A stretch of DNA of 64,000 bases, from contig NC_068341.1 of NCBI RefSeq assembly GCF_014633365.1, positions 25,712,339 through 25,776,338 on the forward strand, written 5' to 3'. This DNA comes from Diospyros lotus. Taxonomy: Eukaryota > Streptophyta > Magnoliopsida > Ericales > Ebenaceae. Of this stretch, positions 1-13,290 are shown one piece after another. The translations under genes were made by a program, and so were the position numbers. How positions within the stretch are numbered: position 1 is the stretch's first letter; every line of letters starts with the position of its first letter. Below the pieces are notes generated by a model. The model saw only the letters and a list, made by a program, of their open reading frames with translations, was not told the DNA's origin and made no database searches.

Positions 1-725
1 TGCCACATCATATCTGTAGCTATCTTGCTTGACATAAATAATAGTGGGAGTCTTGATTTCAATGGAAAGTATCTCAGTATCTTATGTGGTATCTTTTTTC
101 CTTTAGCACCATTAAGCTTCCATCTAGAGGTACCACAAACTGGGCATTTTTGTCGATTTTCAAACTCTTTCTAAAATAGTGCACAATCATACTTACATGC
201 ATGAATAGGAACATATCCTAATCCTAAGTCTTGTAAGACTTTTTTTACTTCATATTCAGAATTTGGAAGCACCTCACTGTCAGGAAATATGCTTTTCAAA
301 TATGCTAACAACATGTCTACTGATTTCTTGCTCCATTTATTGAATACCTTCAAATGGAGAATCATAATGATGAAAGAGAGTTTTGATACTTTATAGCAAC
401 CTGGATATAATTCTTACTGAGATTCATTTAATAATTGCTAAAAGTTTCCAAGGCCTCCATTAATAAAATTACCATCAACGTCACTTCTAAGATTGTTTTC
501 TGTAAAATTTTCTAAGTCAGCTAGCATATCTTCCACTCCATCATCTTTCTCATATGTCTAAGTACTTCTTTTTGGTTTCTTTTTGTGTAAGTTTAAAAAA
601 TTTTCACAAGGACACCGGATTTCACAATTTTAACCCATATTATCTTTAACAAATTTCATAAAAGATTGAACTCCATGCACATAGACCTCAGACCATTTTT
701 CGGCAGACATCCAGCTTTTATCCAT
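1..725 (-). pseudogene. CACTA (En/Spm) transposase fragment, N-terminal part, broken
   Basis: Read on the minus strand from an ATG at 725, the translation begins MDKSWMSAEKW and includes the cysteine pair RCPCENF, which is the transposase-associated domain of plant CACTA elements. Further on come LHLKVFNKWSKKS, DLGLGYVPIHACKYDCALF, CPVCGTSRWK and KKIPHKILRYFPL, all hallmarks of the TNP2-type transposase. The enzyme would bind the element ends and cut and paste it. At least three in-frame stops are present (after KDNMG, in the linker and after CALF), so this copy is dead. The gene runs off the left edge of the window, and the catalytic core is not seen. The family call is firm from the motif order. 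Confidence 0.88.
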
Positions 726-1970
726 GACTTTAGACACTTTCTGAATAACATAACAAATAAAATAAAAATTAAGAATAAAATAATATCATAAAACATAAAT
801 TATGGTTTTCCACTTTTTTAGAATCTTTTGTTGTGCTAGATAAATCTAATGGTATTTTTTATGTTAACTAGTGTAAATAAATACAGATGGGCTTTATTGT
901 TTCAATATATTTTAGTCTATTTATGCCATTCCAATTTTCAGATCCTACGTCATCAAACATAAAGTATTTATGCAATCAATATATAATTATTGTTTAATTT
1001 GTAATTATTTTCACACATGCTTTATTAACAATGCGATGAGGGTCGACCTACGAATGAAGTTGAAACAACGTTAACGTATCTGGAAAAGCTCAATTGTGCA
1101 TCTTCGAAGAAACATGCATAGAATTCGCTTACAGACTCCGATTTCAGCCCATAATATATGTTTTTGGGGTAGCTTTATAAGATAGATGCAACTAGTCACT
1201 TTGCCATTATTGAATATGTTTTTTTGCTATTTGAATTTTCCTTTTATTCTAAAATGTAATTTTTTAGTTATTCTAAAGTCTTTTATTTTGTGTTGGGCTT
1301 TTAATGTAAGGGCAACAGAACTAGGTAAAGGACTATGTTGTACAACCAGAAAAATAAACAGAATGAACAAGAGTGATCAGATCATTGTTATCAAATACAA
1401 CATAGAGAAAGCTAAAATTTGTTGCAGTAATCAAACCATAGTAATCAACAAATGGCTATCGACTTTGACAAAATGGATAACAAGATTTCCCCCTAATCTT
1501 TGTTATTCCTCCTATTTTCATGTCTATCTCGAAACTCGTCCTCAAGCTAAGTTGATTAAATCATCCTAGTTTCCAAGTACATTAGCCTTTCGATAATATA
1601 CGCTTGGAATAACAGAATTAATTAATTTGTTAATTTTCTTTATATAGTAGTTAAGAATCAAACATCTTAAGTCAAACAAATAACAATAAAGTATTCAGCT
1701 TTCCCAATAAATAACATATAAAAATCAATCACTGGTAAAATGTATACAAACACTGATTTGATGGAATATGTATGTTACACACACAAAGTATCAAATTAAC
1801 TAAACTCTTAAACACACAGAATGTATAAGAGTGGTCAGATCACTTATAAGGTTTTTTTTATCAAACATATGGTGTGTTTGTACAGTTAAAACATAACCAA
1901 TGAATCCAAGCAATAAGGGAAAAACCAATTCAGGGAAAGAAACAGATTGACGTCCCTGTAATGAGATTTT
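726..1970. other. AT-rich stretch without recognisable gene
   Basis: The stretch between the transposase N-terminus and the short tandem repeat. Open frames on either strand (for example 1186-1569) show no family motif and have the composition of random AT-rich DNA. It is probably the 5' leader or an intron of the CACTA element. Confidence 0.4.
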
Positions 1971-2098
1971 GGATTTGGCGAGGATGAAGGGTTGGTTCTT
2001 CATTGAACAGATTGACGTACCAAAGGTCTTCGAACTACCAGATTGTCGTGTCGTGAGTTTGTCTTGGGGAAGAAACAGATTCCCCACAATGAAGTTTT

Positions 2099-2212
2099 GG
2101 ATTTGGCAGGGATGAAAGGTTAGTTCTTCACTAGGATTGAAGGCTTTGGATTTGGCGGGGATGAAGGGTTGGTTTTTCGCTGGGATTGAAGGCTTTGGAT
2201 TTAGAGGGGATG
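2099..2212. repeat. 49-bp direct repeats, split by the A1 insertion
   Basis: Units starting GGATTTGG near 2099 and 2148 and a third starting GGATTTAG at 2197 repeat every 49 bases and share the phrase GGATGAAGGGTTGG plus a tail like ATTGAAGGCTTT. The third unit is cut after GGATG at 2212 and resumes at 12853 with GGATGAAAGTTGTTC. A looser unit lies at 1970. The interrupted unit independently confirms both ends of LTR A1. Confidence 0.7.
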
Positions 2213-2293
2213 TGTAACATCCAGAATTTTGGAGGTAAATGATAATTATTAATTCTGACGTTTTAGAGTGATTGGTGATTTATGGAATATTTG

Positions 2294-4874
2294 TGTAATG
2301 ACCCATTAGAGGGTCTAGAAATTATTTAATTCTCTATTTAATTAGTGTTTAAGAGATTTTGCCAATTAATTATTTTAATGTGGTAATTTAGATTTTAAAG
2401 GAAAGAATAGCATTTAATTTTATTTAATTGTTGTGAGAATTAGATACAAGGACATGATGGTCATTTAAGAATTTGTTATTAGAATTTAATTATTTAATTA
2501 GAGTTATTAAGAGATTGGGAGTTCATACGTGAGAAAGAGAAGGATTGAGAAGTCTCCTAGTTATATAAGGAGAAGGAGATGTGGGCTTTAAGGCTGCATC
2601 TCCATTGTATATATAGATCCATTAGCCATAGTTTCTCCTCACGCCGTGAAGAAGCAGTAAGCCAAGAACATAGAGTTCACAGTTGCAGCAGCCTTCGATT
2701 TTCATTAGTAGCGTTTGATCCGATCGATCATAAGACAAGTTCTTCTCCTTGTAATCCTTTCTTATAGGAGCATGCTAGTGTTCGTTCTTAGTTATTCCGA
2801 ATTTTTGATTCTGGTGTTCAAGTGTTATCAGTATCAGTTAGCAGATATGTTTTCATATTTATATATATACACATATTCAGTAAAGTCATGAGCAAGTAGC
2901 TTTCTTGTAAACTTTTAATTCAAGATCCATGTTTTCAGTGATCTCAGAATACCAAGACTATTTGTTTTAGTTCCCAGTTTAATCAGACAGTATGTTCATG
3001 CATATGTATATATATACATATATATATTCATGCCAGATATTAGTATCCAGTGAGTTATGATAAGCTATGTATAATTTTTATAGCATTTTCTTTCAAAAAC
3101 GATTGATTTATCCATCTTGATATTATTCTATATCAATTGGGATTGTTCTCCCAAGATTTCTTTTGGAATGATGTAGTAATGTAAGTTTTTTATTCAAGAT
3201 GTCGTCTCTGTTATCGTAAGCATTATTTAGTATGTGATTTTAGACATTCGAATGAGCCTTGTGTCATTCGAATGAGTTTTAAGGTATCTGAATGAGTTTT
3301 TAGCTTTGCCGTATCATTCGTATGTGTTTTTGAAGTTTTGAGTGTGACATTCGAATGAGTTTTCTTGTCATTCGAATGAATCCTTAAAGATCTGAGTAAG
3401 TTGTTGCTTTGTATAATCTAGCATTCAAATGAGTCTCTCTGTCATTCGAATGACCCGTGTGTATTCTATTCATTCATTCGAATGGGGTACTGTTGCATTC
3501 GAATGAGTTGCATTATGCCCGTTCAAATGTTGAAAAATTTCCAAATTCATTCGAATGAATTTATGAGTCATTCGAATGAGTCTTTGAAAAATCCGAATAG
3601 CCTTTGTTATATCATCTATCATTCGAATGAGTTTCTTTCATTCGAATAAGTTTTTGTCATTCGAATGACCTTGCTGTAGTCAATTTATTTCATTCGAATG
3701 GGCTGCTGCTTCATTCAAATTGCTCCCTTATGCTTCAGATGTCCTATGAATAGTATCATATGGCATCCGAATGACCCATATTCCATTCGAATACATCTCC
3801 AGTGTTATGCCTTATATTCGAATGGCCTTCCTTGCATTCAAATGACTCTCTTGGGACATTCGAATGACTTCCAGTAAATTCTTAATGCAAGTTTTAAATT
3901 TAATATAAATATTCAATTCTTCCAATATTGAATTTTGATGCCAAGATATGATAAAATCCATTATGTCATGCCCATACTCAGAAATTGCAGAATCTTTGTA
4001 TCTCAATATAGCTGATAAAAATCATATACCATGTTTACTAATTAATTATGACATGATCAGCATTTTTCTGTGAGATTATGTGCATACATTATGGTATGAG
4101 CATTGAGCATGACTTTATGTGGAGCACTACATATCGTGTGTCAACATTTATATGAGCATTGTATTATACACACTAGGCGGCTTGTTCGCGGGGATCCCAC
4201 TAGTAACAGTTTTAGTTATAGCTCAGTATATGAGTTGCTCGCCTGATGTCGACCAGGGGGTTAGGGGCATATTGCTCACAGTATGTGCTTACAATTTTTA
4301 TGTTTGTAGGATTCAGATAAGTCAAGTATGTATAACAGATATGTGGGCCTGTGAGCCAAAGTTACATATCTGCATTTATTTTACAGTTTATGTGCATTAC
4401 ATTTCGTAAATACAACCTTACAATGATTCTTATATTTCTCAGTGCAAGGATAGATACTATCTTTATGAGTATCGATATTTCTCGATTCAACTTCAGTTAT
4501 TCTTCCCAACTTATTACTTGCTGAACTTTGTAGCTCACCTTGTATTCTTCACCATTCCAGGTCCTAGCGGGGGAGTACTAGATGTGAGGCCTAACAGCAA
4601 TGGTCAGTGTGTGTGTACGTGGAGCCGCTCAAGACGAAAGATGTCTGGGAGATTATCAGTTTATAAGGTCTTGTCAGTTAAGGTCATTTTATATTTCAGT
4701 TGAGGGATTGTCCCTTAGACAAAGTTTATGGTTTTTAGTTATTTGACTCAAGAGTTTTGTTTTAATTGATTGAGATATTCATTTATGATATTAGATTTCA
4801 GTTTATCAGTTAGTTTTATTTTGTTTCCCCGTAGCACCTCTTCTCGGGCAGTTCTAGCAGAATGAGGTGTTCTA
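2294..4874 (+). mobile_element. Solo LTR C, rich in CATTCGAATG palindromes
   Basis: It begins TGTAATGACCC at 2294 and ends GGTGTTCTA at 4874, between perfect 5-bp copies of ATTTG (2289-2293 and 4875-4879). Removing it restores the body of LTR A1. The terminal CA has become TA. Length is 2.58 kb with no coding content. The middle (3245-3870) contains a dense cluster of one 10-bp palindrome, described separately. No related copy is present in the window. Confidence 0.8.
3245..3870. repeat. Cluster of CATTCGAATG palindromes
   Basis: I count about 13 exact copies of the 10-bp perfect palindrome CATTCGAATG and roughly ten one-base variants (CATTCAAATG, CATTCGTATG, CATCCGAATG and similar) in about 625 bases. 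Spacing is irregular (about 15 to 60 bases), so this is not a simple tandem array. The intervening DNA is unlike from copy to copy. Confidence 0.9.
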
Positions 4875-6918
4875 ATTTGTGATCTAAAGAAGTTTAAAAG
4901 AGGATATTAAATTTATTATATTTCCGAATGAGGAAGTGATCAAAAGTTTGTAGAATTCCTAGGACTTGGATTATTAAGTGTTTAACGTAAATAAAATATT
5001 ATAAATATTAATATGTTTATATATAAAATAAAATAATTAAATAAAAGAAGTGATAGCAATTTGGAGCATGTTGGCATGCATAATTTGCTCTCAATATGAA
5101 TAGGTAAAATATGTATATAATATTATCATATATTATATCAATGGCATAATATATAATATATTAATGTATGGGAAATGATAAGCCACGCGTCCAGCTTCTG
5201 CAATTCAATTCCTTTGTAATTAAGCAAAATATGATGATTAGCCTAGGGATGTGGGAATGGCTTGGCCACCAAGGTTTGCCTCGCCAATTTGAAGGTCATT
5301 TTGGCCAGAACACACGCGTGAAATAGAGAGGAAAAGAGAGGAAGAAGGAGAGAAATATAGGAGAATGAGCAGAAGAAGCGCGACAATTGAGGAACAGAAG
5401 GAAAAAGGGAAGAAATGAGGGCTCGATCGGCAGCGTGCGGGGGAGAAAATCTAAGGAAAAGTGCAGGAAAACCTAGTTTAATTCGCATTTAAAGTGGCCA
5501 GGTAAGCTAAATAAATTAGTAGAGCATTGTACACATGGGAGTAACAATTTTATAAGGTTGAAATTACTTATTTTGGGGCCCGAGAACTTATTGTTCACTT
5601 TAACTATGATATTTCGCAACGGGAGTGCGAGAGAAGCTAGGATCAGCTATTTGCAGGCAAGTTCCTAATCCTTTCTTCGTGAGCTTTAATTTCTCTACAA
5701 GTCCTTTCCGTTATTCATATTTTATTCCCTCCCATGTTATTATTCGGTTCCACATATTAATTGTATAACTACGCGTGGCAACTATTTTTATTATTAGCGC
5801 AATATTTACTATTAACCGACACGGGGCTTTGTATCGCCCCATTTCCTTGGGAATGATGATGCACCTGATGGGGTTAAGTTCCAGATGGGTGTGAGCATGT
5901 GTGTGCTGGTTGTGGATCTTGGGTCTTTGTGTGGGATTACTATTTATTTAATTATTGTTGATGTTGACAGTGTGTGTTGGGGTTGAGTTGCATTCATTGA
6001 GGAGACATGCTTTGTGTGTGATGGGGTGTTTGAGCATTGGCATGACCCGGTTAGCCTAAGAGCTAATTTGGATACCTTAAGCGAGCATATGCATTTAGAG
6101 CATTCCATGTGTGTGTATTCTTATGTGGGCGTAGCATAGCCAAATGCTTAGTTTATGGGGGCCTTAACACCACGTTTATGCTGCAGATGCCATTGCATTC
6201 TTATTTGTGCATTGCATGGTTCTGGTGCGCGCAATTATTATTAATACTATTATTCCGAGCGGGAGTACTGGCCTTAGGGAGTTTTAGCTCAGGTCGGGTG
6301 GCGAGAGTACTGACTCTGGGAGCTTCAGCTCGACTTAGAGATTAGCTCGAGGGAAGCCCAAGGGAAGACCTTTGGATTAGCTCGAGGGAGGTCCAGAGGG
6401 AAGACCTAATTGGATATGGAGATCTATGTATGTGATGTTACGGGCGGAGGGACCGAACTGAGAAGGATTAGGATCTTGTGTTGGAGCACAGAGTGTCAAA
6501 AGCTGTGCTGGAGCATAAAGTATCAGAAGCCGAAAATTTAGTGTGGCAACTCAGAATATTTATTGTTTGCCAGTTCATGGCAGCAACAGGTTTGATAAGG
6601 ACTTGGGTGCTGGTGTCTTTTATGTGGGCCCCAAGGACCATTATGTGCATGATTATTTATGCGGTTTTCATTTGACTTGTGGTTCATGCTGTGCATGTAT
6701 ATATCTTGGGCACAGGATGTGCGGGTTGTATGGGGTTATTCTCTTGAAGCCTTAGCCTTTGTTTCTTGTATTCACTTGCTGAGTCTTGCGATTCACCCTT
6801 GCTTTCCATCATTCCAGGTAAGAGAATCGCTTGAGTTGCGGGTACGTCCAGTGGCGTAGGGTCTGAATCGTAGAGCCATGGTAGCATGTGCTGAGTTCTC
6901 CCGTGATTAGGTCCTGGG

Positions 6919-9900
6919 TGTAAGAACTCATATTTTCATGAGGTTACCACGTAATTTAAGTAAGTTTAAAATATCGAAAAATTGGCTTGATAGTAGTTAT
7001 AAGTATCGAATCGTCTGCAGGGAGTGCCGTGGAGTCGAGATATCTAAGGAAAATGATACAACTTTGACAACAATTTCTCGACATGATTTATGGTATTGGA
7101 ATAAATTGGATTAAGAATGATTTTCAATACAATTAAAATGCAGCTGCGATTCAAGCTGAAAAATCGAAATGTTATAGGGGACTTCCGGGAAGTCAACGGA
7201 AACTTGAGGGGGCTTCAATTTTTCATAAGGAACAACCATTCAGTGGTTTCAGAAAGAAACGAAAGGGTTTACGACTAAAATGAAGATTCGGGCGTAAGTG
7301 CAGTTTTTTGAAATTGCCAGAGGGAGGTCGAAGCGATATTTTTTTTGAAATCTTCAGGGGTCAAATGGAGGTTTTAAGACTTAAGGGGCTTGAAATCAAT
7401 TATTAAAAATTCAGAAGCTAAGTGAAAATGGGCCAAAGTGTGAAACCCAAACTTGGAGGGGCCAAAATGCAATTAAGCAAAAGTGCTTGCAATGGGAAAC
7501 TGACCAGTAGGTCGCTGATCGTCAATTTCATCCTTTTGGACCATAGGGTTTGCACAATGGTTAGTCGGGGAAGCTTTTGTGTAAATGTTGGGCCGACAAC
7601 AGCCACCATGGTGGCTTGGATGTGAAGAAAAGTCGACTAGAAAGTTGGTCGATATGTTGCAGCCTGCAACTTGCGATTTTGGTCGGATAAGGTTCGTTCA
7701 AGTTTGATCTAGAGAAGGTTGAGATGCCTTAGGGGTCAAATTGAGAGGCCAAAGGGGTTTTAAGGCTCAGGGTTTTGCTATAAATAGCAATGGCTATAAC
7801 GCCCCACTTTTCCCCAAGCGTGCGTTAACTCGAGATTTCGGGATTTTTTTTTTTCCAAAATCAAACACAGCATAAATCTCTCGATATTCATACTCTCATC
7901 ATAATCATTTCCCGACAATCTCGATCGTACCTTCTCATTATATGAAAGTTTAATAATAGACTAAGACAGACATTATCAATCACATCAGCGGAAGCAAGAC
8001 CGAAACCTCAAATATATACAACTGATAATTCCATTTACATTAACCAAATCAATGTTTCACATGAAAATATCAAAATATTACATAATTTCTGAACATCGTA
8101 ATCATAGACAAAATCCTACGATGACTAAACATAACAGCTACATCTCGATGACCTTATTTCCATTGGCACCACTGCTTTTACCTGGAACGTTTGAATATTC
8201 CAGGGACATAGTCCAAATTAGATGCTGAATCATCTAAGTGAGAGTTCAAAAACATTTTCATGAATGTATGCAAAGTCATGTTCCAAAATCGGTAAATCCC
8301 ACATGCACCAGCCTAAGAGAATCCCACACAGCATTTAGCCCTAATCGGGGAAAATGCAATCTCTCTAAAGGCGACACGACCACATCAACCCATTGGCAAA
8401 CCGATCCTGCTTAAGAGGGACAACCTCGACATATGAACTTGAGAATCACCCCCATTGTCATTGTTAGGCTTTACGCTCCCACTCAAATGCATTCCAAAAT
8501 TTAACGCAACCCTAGCCCCAAGAGTGTCACATCAGCACTATCCTCGAAATCGACGTCACCTCGACATTTATGCTATTGCTCAAAGGAACCTGGGGTGGTG
8601 TCCACTCGCAGCCCCGCCACTTGAGCCAACAACCGGGGTGGTGTCCACTCTTAGCCCCGCCACTTGGGTCCCGTAGGGTGAAGTCCGTCTCAGCCCCGTC
8701 CCAAGTGGGTCACCTAGCATTAATCCTAGGTACGCATCCCGAGTGCTGTCACTCTGGGCTACGTCACAAGTTACCAACCCACGTCCCACATGGACGACAC
8801 AAAACAAGCCAATGTCGAAAATCATAATATGCATCACTTAAAATCATAACATGCGTCACTTAAAATCCACATTTAATGCACGTGTAAATAATCATTTGAA
8901 CAATCCATCACAAAAACCCAAGCCATAGGGATGAACACTTATAGTAAACCATTCACATGTTACTTGAAATCTTTTCGAGTAGAACCACTCACCTTGAATG
9001 TATTCAGATTGCCTCGATCCTTGTGCTCTGTCTCGATTCTCGTGCCAAGTGCTCTATAGTTCAAATTCGAGCCTCAACGATACCCTAGACATTATATGTA
9101 TTCAAAGGAAAATCAATATCTATTTTCCCAATTTTCTCATAAATTTCCTCTAATTTTCTTCCTAATTTTCTCTCGATAACTCCAAATAAATACCTCTTCA
9201 AGTACTTTTTCTTAATTTTCTCCAAACAAATTCATAAAACAATATTTATAAGCCTATGTAATTTTCTGGAAATTTTTCAGATTTTTCTCCTATTTTCTCA
9301 AATTTCCATAATTACTTTTTCTTGAATAAATTCATTTCTCATTGATTTCCTTCGAATATGCTCCAAGACAAATCACCAAAACTCATAAAATAAATTCATT
9401 ATTCTTCTGTAATTTTTCCAGAATTTTATGAAAATCCCTCATATTTATTTTCCATTTACATTTCCTTTCAAAAATAAAAAATAATTATTTCCTCAAGAAA
9501 TTTCCGAGATAAAAATTCATCAAAATAAACTATTCATCTTTCTTGAATTTATGGATATTTTTTCAGAATTTTAATCCATTTAATTATATTTTTCCTCTAA
9601 TTTTATTTATTTTTAGTATTTAAAAAATAAAAAATACCTCCGGTCATCTTCTCCGGTGACGGCACACTGGAAAATTGAAGTGACGACACCAGGCTGTTCC
9701 TCTCCCTTAGTCGATCCCAATGGTACCCATTTTGCTCGGAAAAAATCACAGGAAGCCTTCCGATTTGGCCGAAAACAGTCGGCCGAAGCTATCCCGCCAC
9801 CGAACTCCGGCGAATCAAATTGGCCTTCGATTCGAACTCCGATTGGCACGAAACTTTCCAGATCATTTACCCATCACCTTGCGAACAAAATCCCATTATT

Positions 9901-12544
9901 AGATCACTCGATCGATCACTCTACAACCCGATTTCATCTTCACTCGATATATGTATATATATATATATATACACGGCCAAATGCAAAAACACCCCTATAC
10001 CGCTCCAAAAATTCTCAAAATCTCCAGAAATGATCCTCTTCCCTCAAGGATCAAAAGCCCCTTATTGGCTTCCCTCGATTTGCTCTCAAAACCGAGCAAT
10101 TTGATACTTCATTTTCGGCCGAAACCCTTGGCTATTTATAGTCAAATCCGACCCCCACGTGGCCGATTTTCGGCCAAGGCTTCTTCCCCACGTCTCCTAG
10201 ACCACCCTAGGCCACTCCCTGACGACCCTAGGCTGCCCAAATCGCTGGAATTTCAGGCCAAAATCTCGGCCAGATCTGCCATGCTTTGGCAGATTTTTGA
10301 AAATTGCAATTTGGCCCCCCTTTAATTTTCTTTTACATTTTGGCCCTTATCCTTAAGCCTCTGATCTTCCCAACACTATCAATAAGACCCTCAGGATTAT
10401 TACTTCTCATTTCTCCCTTGAAACTTTCAAAATTTTATCGTTTTGACCTCCCTCGGGCATTTTTAGAAAATTACACTTAGGCCCGATTGATTTATTTGAC
10501 CTTAAATCTACTCGATTCAACCTGAAACCACTTAAGGGTTGTTCTATACATAGAATACTAGTCCTTGACACTCTCTGTTGACTTTTTGGACGTCGTTTAC
10601 AATAATTCGATAATACGACCTAATTGGCAGCTGTATTTTTGCTGTACCGAAAACTATTCCCGATCTCATTTCTTTTATCACTAAAAATCATAATTTTAAT
10701 TTCTCATCGATACTACACCATTTTCCTTGACTATCTAGGGTCCGAGGTACTCCCTCTGATTAATTCGATCATCCAAAGCTGTGTTAGTGTGCCCTATAGT
10801 CTTATTTTTCCCAAAATTCCAATTATGCCCTTTATCAAATATCATTTTTATCCTCAAAATTATTCTCGGGTGTTACAATGGCATAGCCGAAAGTTTCAAG
10901 GAAATACAGATTCAAATTGCTCCCAATTTCAAATGAATTAAGCCTCCAAAATAGAGGGCTTTTATTGCCCATAGCCTAAGGATGAATTCTGGAGAGTTAG
11001 AGCTATTTTCATTTTGGTTTTAGAGGGTATTCGAATTCGCTAGAGATGAGAGGCGAAAGCTTCGGCTGAGGTTTTAAGCCTCTATTTGAGGATCTTCCAG
11101 CCATCCTTTGGAGCAGCAAAGCATGCCATCGTGATCGACTAGTTGAGGAGATCATCGTGGTGGAGTCAACCAATTTTTTTGGCGTGCTGTGGCTGAGGAA
11201 GTTAACCGGCACGTGGGCTACACGCGCGGGTCTTCACGCGTGGCCAGTGGCCCTAGCTTGTGGGGGTGAGTGCAGGAGCGTGCAGGGCTGAAAAAGTTTG
11301 AGAAAAATCCCAGAAATTCTAGAAAAAGTTTTATGGGGGTTTGTGCAAAAATATTTAGATTTGGCCTTCCCGATGTCTCAATTTTCGCATCGATCAGCCT
11401 TGTTTTGCGTGCAAATGAGGGTTTTAGGTAAGTCCAGTAATTTACCTTTGATGTTCTTAGACTTTAATGAATTATTGTGGGAAAAGATTGGAAAAAATAG
11501 TCCTAAAGGTATTTATTTGGATTTTTAGAAGGGAAAGTGGAAGAAAATGCATAGAAAATGAGGAAATTAATGTTTTGAGATATTTAGTGATTAAATATGA
11601 TTTATAGGATTGTTGTGCTTGAGATAAAGTGATTGGTGTAACTTTTGAGATTTAACATGAAATTTGAGGTCGGGCATGCAAATTGAGGCGATGTGCATTT
11701 TTTGAGATATTCCGAGCTTTGTGCTAAAGTAAGTGGTAGTTTCCAACTGGATTTAGTTTTATGAAAATGCTTGGTTGTAAGTGGTTCGATTCAAAAATCC
11801 GATTCATGTAAATGATCTTATCATGTTGTCATGCCTTGATGTGAGTATGTCATGTAGATTGCATTTACATGTTTTGATTTATGAAATATGCATATGCGCA
11901 TGATGAGATTCACGATCATACGTTGCATGGGTTTGGGATTAGGTACTGGCGTCGTTGCTTTGCCAAGGTGCACCCATACACCCCGGTCTGGCAGGGAGAC
12001 TGTAAAAATGGCGGGTGATCTTAAGGTGCAGTCTACCCAAATATGAGAGTTATAATGTTATGTGCATTGCATACATACATGAGCATTAAATGTTTTGTTC
12101 CCTTACTTAGATGATTCATCATCTAACTTGGACTTTACCCCTAGAATATTCAAACATTCCAAATGGTGATTGTAGCAAATACAAGGATGAATGAGGCATG
12201 AAATGACACTTAGCAAAGTGCATGATAAGTTGAATGTATGTTATGTAGCCCATGTATTTAAGTTCTGCTACTTTGAATTCTGAACGTTTTGAGAAATGAT
12301 AATGTATAACCTTAATTATGGTTAATGAGGATGCAAGAATTGATTTATGATTAATGTTAAGATGTTAGGTTCGATTATAGCTTCCGCATTTGATGTTTAT
12401 GATAATTCTATTTTGAGATAAATGTATGAAGATTTTGCGATAAATATGAGGAGTGATATGGTTTAGTATTAGTTGAATGAAAAACAAATTTATTATCCCA
12501 GAATTGTCCCAAGTAATAGCGCGCTCGAAAAACGGGGCATTACA
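6919..12544 (+). mobile_element. Solo LTR B1, nested in A1 and containing B2
   Basis: It starts TGTAAGAACTC and ends ACGGGGCATTACA, flanked by CTGGG (6914-6918) and CTAGG (12545-12549), a 5-bp duplication with one change. The A1 sequence reads on across the gap in the way A2 does without it. After removing B2, about 2.5 kb remain. Its passages around 7150-7270 and 12100-12150 match LTR B3 (around 54350-54460 and 55980-56030), so B1, B2 and B3 are one LTR family. It is noncoding; short open frames inside have no family signal. Confidence 0.75.
7795..10877 (-). mobile_element. Solo LTR B2, inverted, nested in B1
   Basis: On the plus strand it runs from TATAACGCCCCAC to CTCGGGTGTTACA, flanked by perfect 5-bp copies of ATGGC (7790-7794 and 10878-10882). 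It therefore lies on the minus strand, opposite to B1; its first base pair has mutated from TG to TA on the plus reading. The stretch near 8170-8260 is the reverse complement of the same LTR block seen in B1 (12100-12170) and B3 (55975-56035). Length is 3.1 kb. Open frames around 9656-10325 overlap in several frames and are not supported as genes. Confidence 0.8.
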
Positions 12545-12857
12545 CTAGGTGTCGCTTTGTTTGGTCAGGTTAATGTTCTTATGTTTTGAGGTCGATGTAT
12601 GTATGGCTGTTATGCTTGGTCAGGGTTATACTATTTTTTTTTAAGTTAGGAGCATGTTGTGTAAGCCCGGGTGGGCTCACGTTGTGAGTGGTTATGTAAG
12701 GATGATTATTAAATGTTATGTAATAAAAGGTTATGGTATCTTTAAGGGTTGTGTGTGAGTTTTAGTTCGTGTTATTGTTCGGTATTATTTAAATAGTGAC
12801 CCTCTCACAGATTTTCTGTGTGCGGTAGGGCTCCGGGAGGCGGGCCATTACAGGATG

Positions 12858-13290
12858 AAAGTTGTTCTTCACTGGGATTAGAACTCTATAGTGGGTTTGG
12901 GTACAGAATCATGGCGTGGGTTGCTCTAAGGATTTGGATTTGACGGGAATTAAGAAACGAAACTTGGTTGCTCTGCCTTCGAGAGTCGGTTTTGCATGAG
13001 AGGGAGGGTTTGCACAATTTTGCGCGAGAGGGAGGGTTGCCACCAAATGTTGAGTGAAATTAAACTTTTTAAATTTCAGTGAAACAAAATTAAACCCTCC
13101 TTCTCGTTTTTTTCAATAAACTTATATTTTTTCAGTGAAAATTAAACTTATGTTTTCATATTTTTTTCAGTAAAAAGAAAATTTTATTGAAAAATTTTTC
13201 CCATCAAATATTCCCTACTCATTTTTTTATATTTTTTAATTTTCATTATTTTTAATTTTAAAAATAAACTTATCATTTAACTACAATTTA
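12858..13290. other. Remainder of CACTA 5' region
   Basis: The continuation of the sequence interrupted by A1. It contains two close copies of GAGAGGGAGGGTT (about 12999 and 13029) and AT-rich DNA with inverted runs such as AAAATTTTATTGAAAAATTTT near 13180. No gene is seen. Confidence 0.35.

Larger units (their letters stand above)
2213..12852 (+). mobile_element. Solo LTR A1, carrying nested LTRs C, B1 and B2
   Basis: It starts TGTAACATCCAG and ends GGGCCATTACA, flanked by the perfect 5-bp duplication GGATG (2208-2212 and 12853-12857). When LTR C and LTR B1 are removed, about 2.4 kb remain. That matches the net length of LTR A2 (about 2.6 kb), and the two share long similar passages, for example the block near 5960-6230 with that near 19720-19960. 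There is no primer site, internal coding region or second LTR, so it is a solo LTR left by recombination. It is very likely a gypsy-type LTR, but no internal sequence proves this. Confidence 0.82.

Noticed and set aside
3245..3870. Regular-looking repeated palindrome suggested a CRISPR-like array
   Set aside because: Spacing is irregular, the repeated word is only 10 bp, there are no cas genes, and the DNA is plant nuclear inside a solo LTR with target duplications.
9656..10325. Three overlapping plus-strand frames of 94-125 codons
   Set aside because: All are within inverted solo LTR B2, overlap each other in different frames and include a translated TATATA microsatellite.
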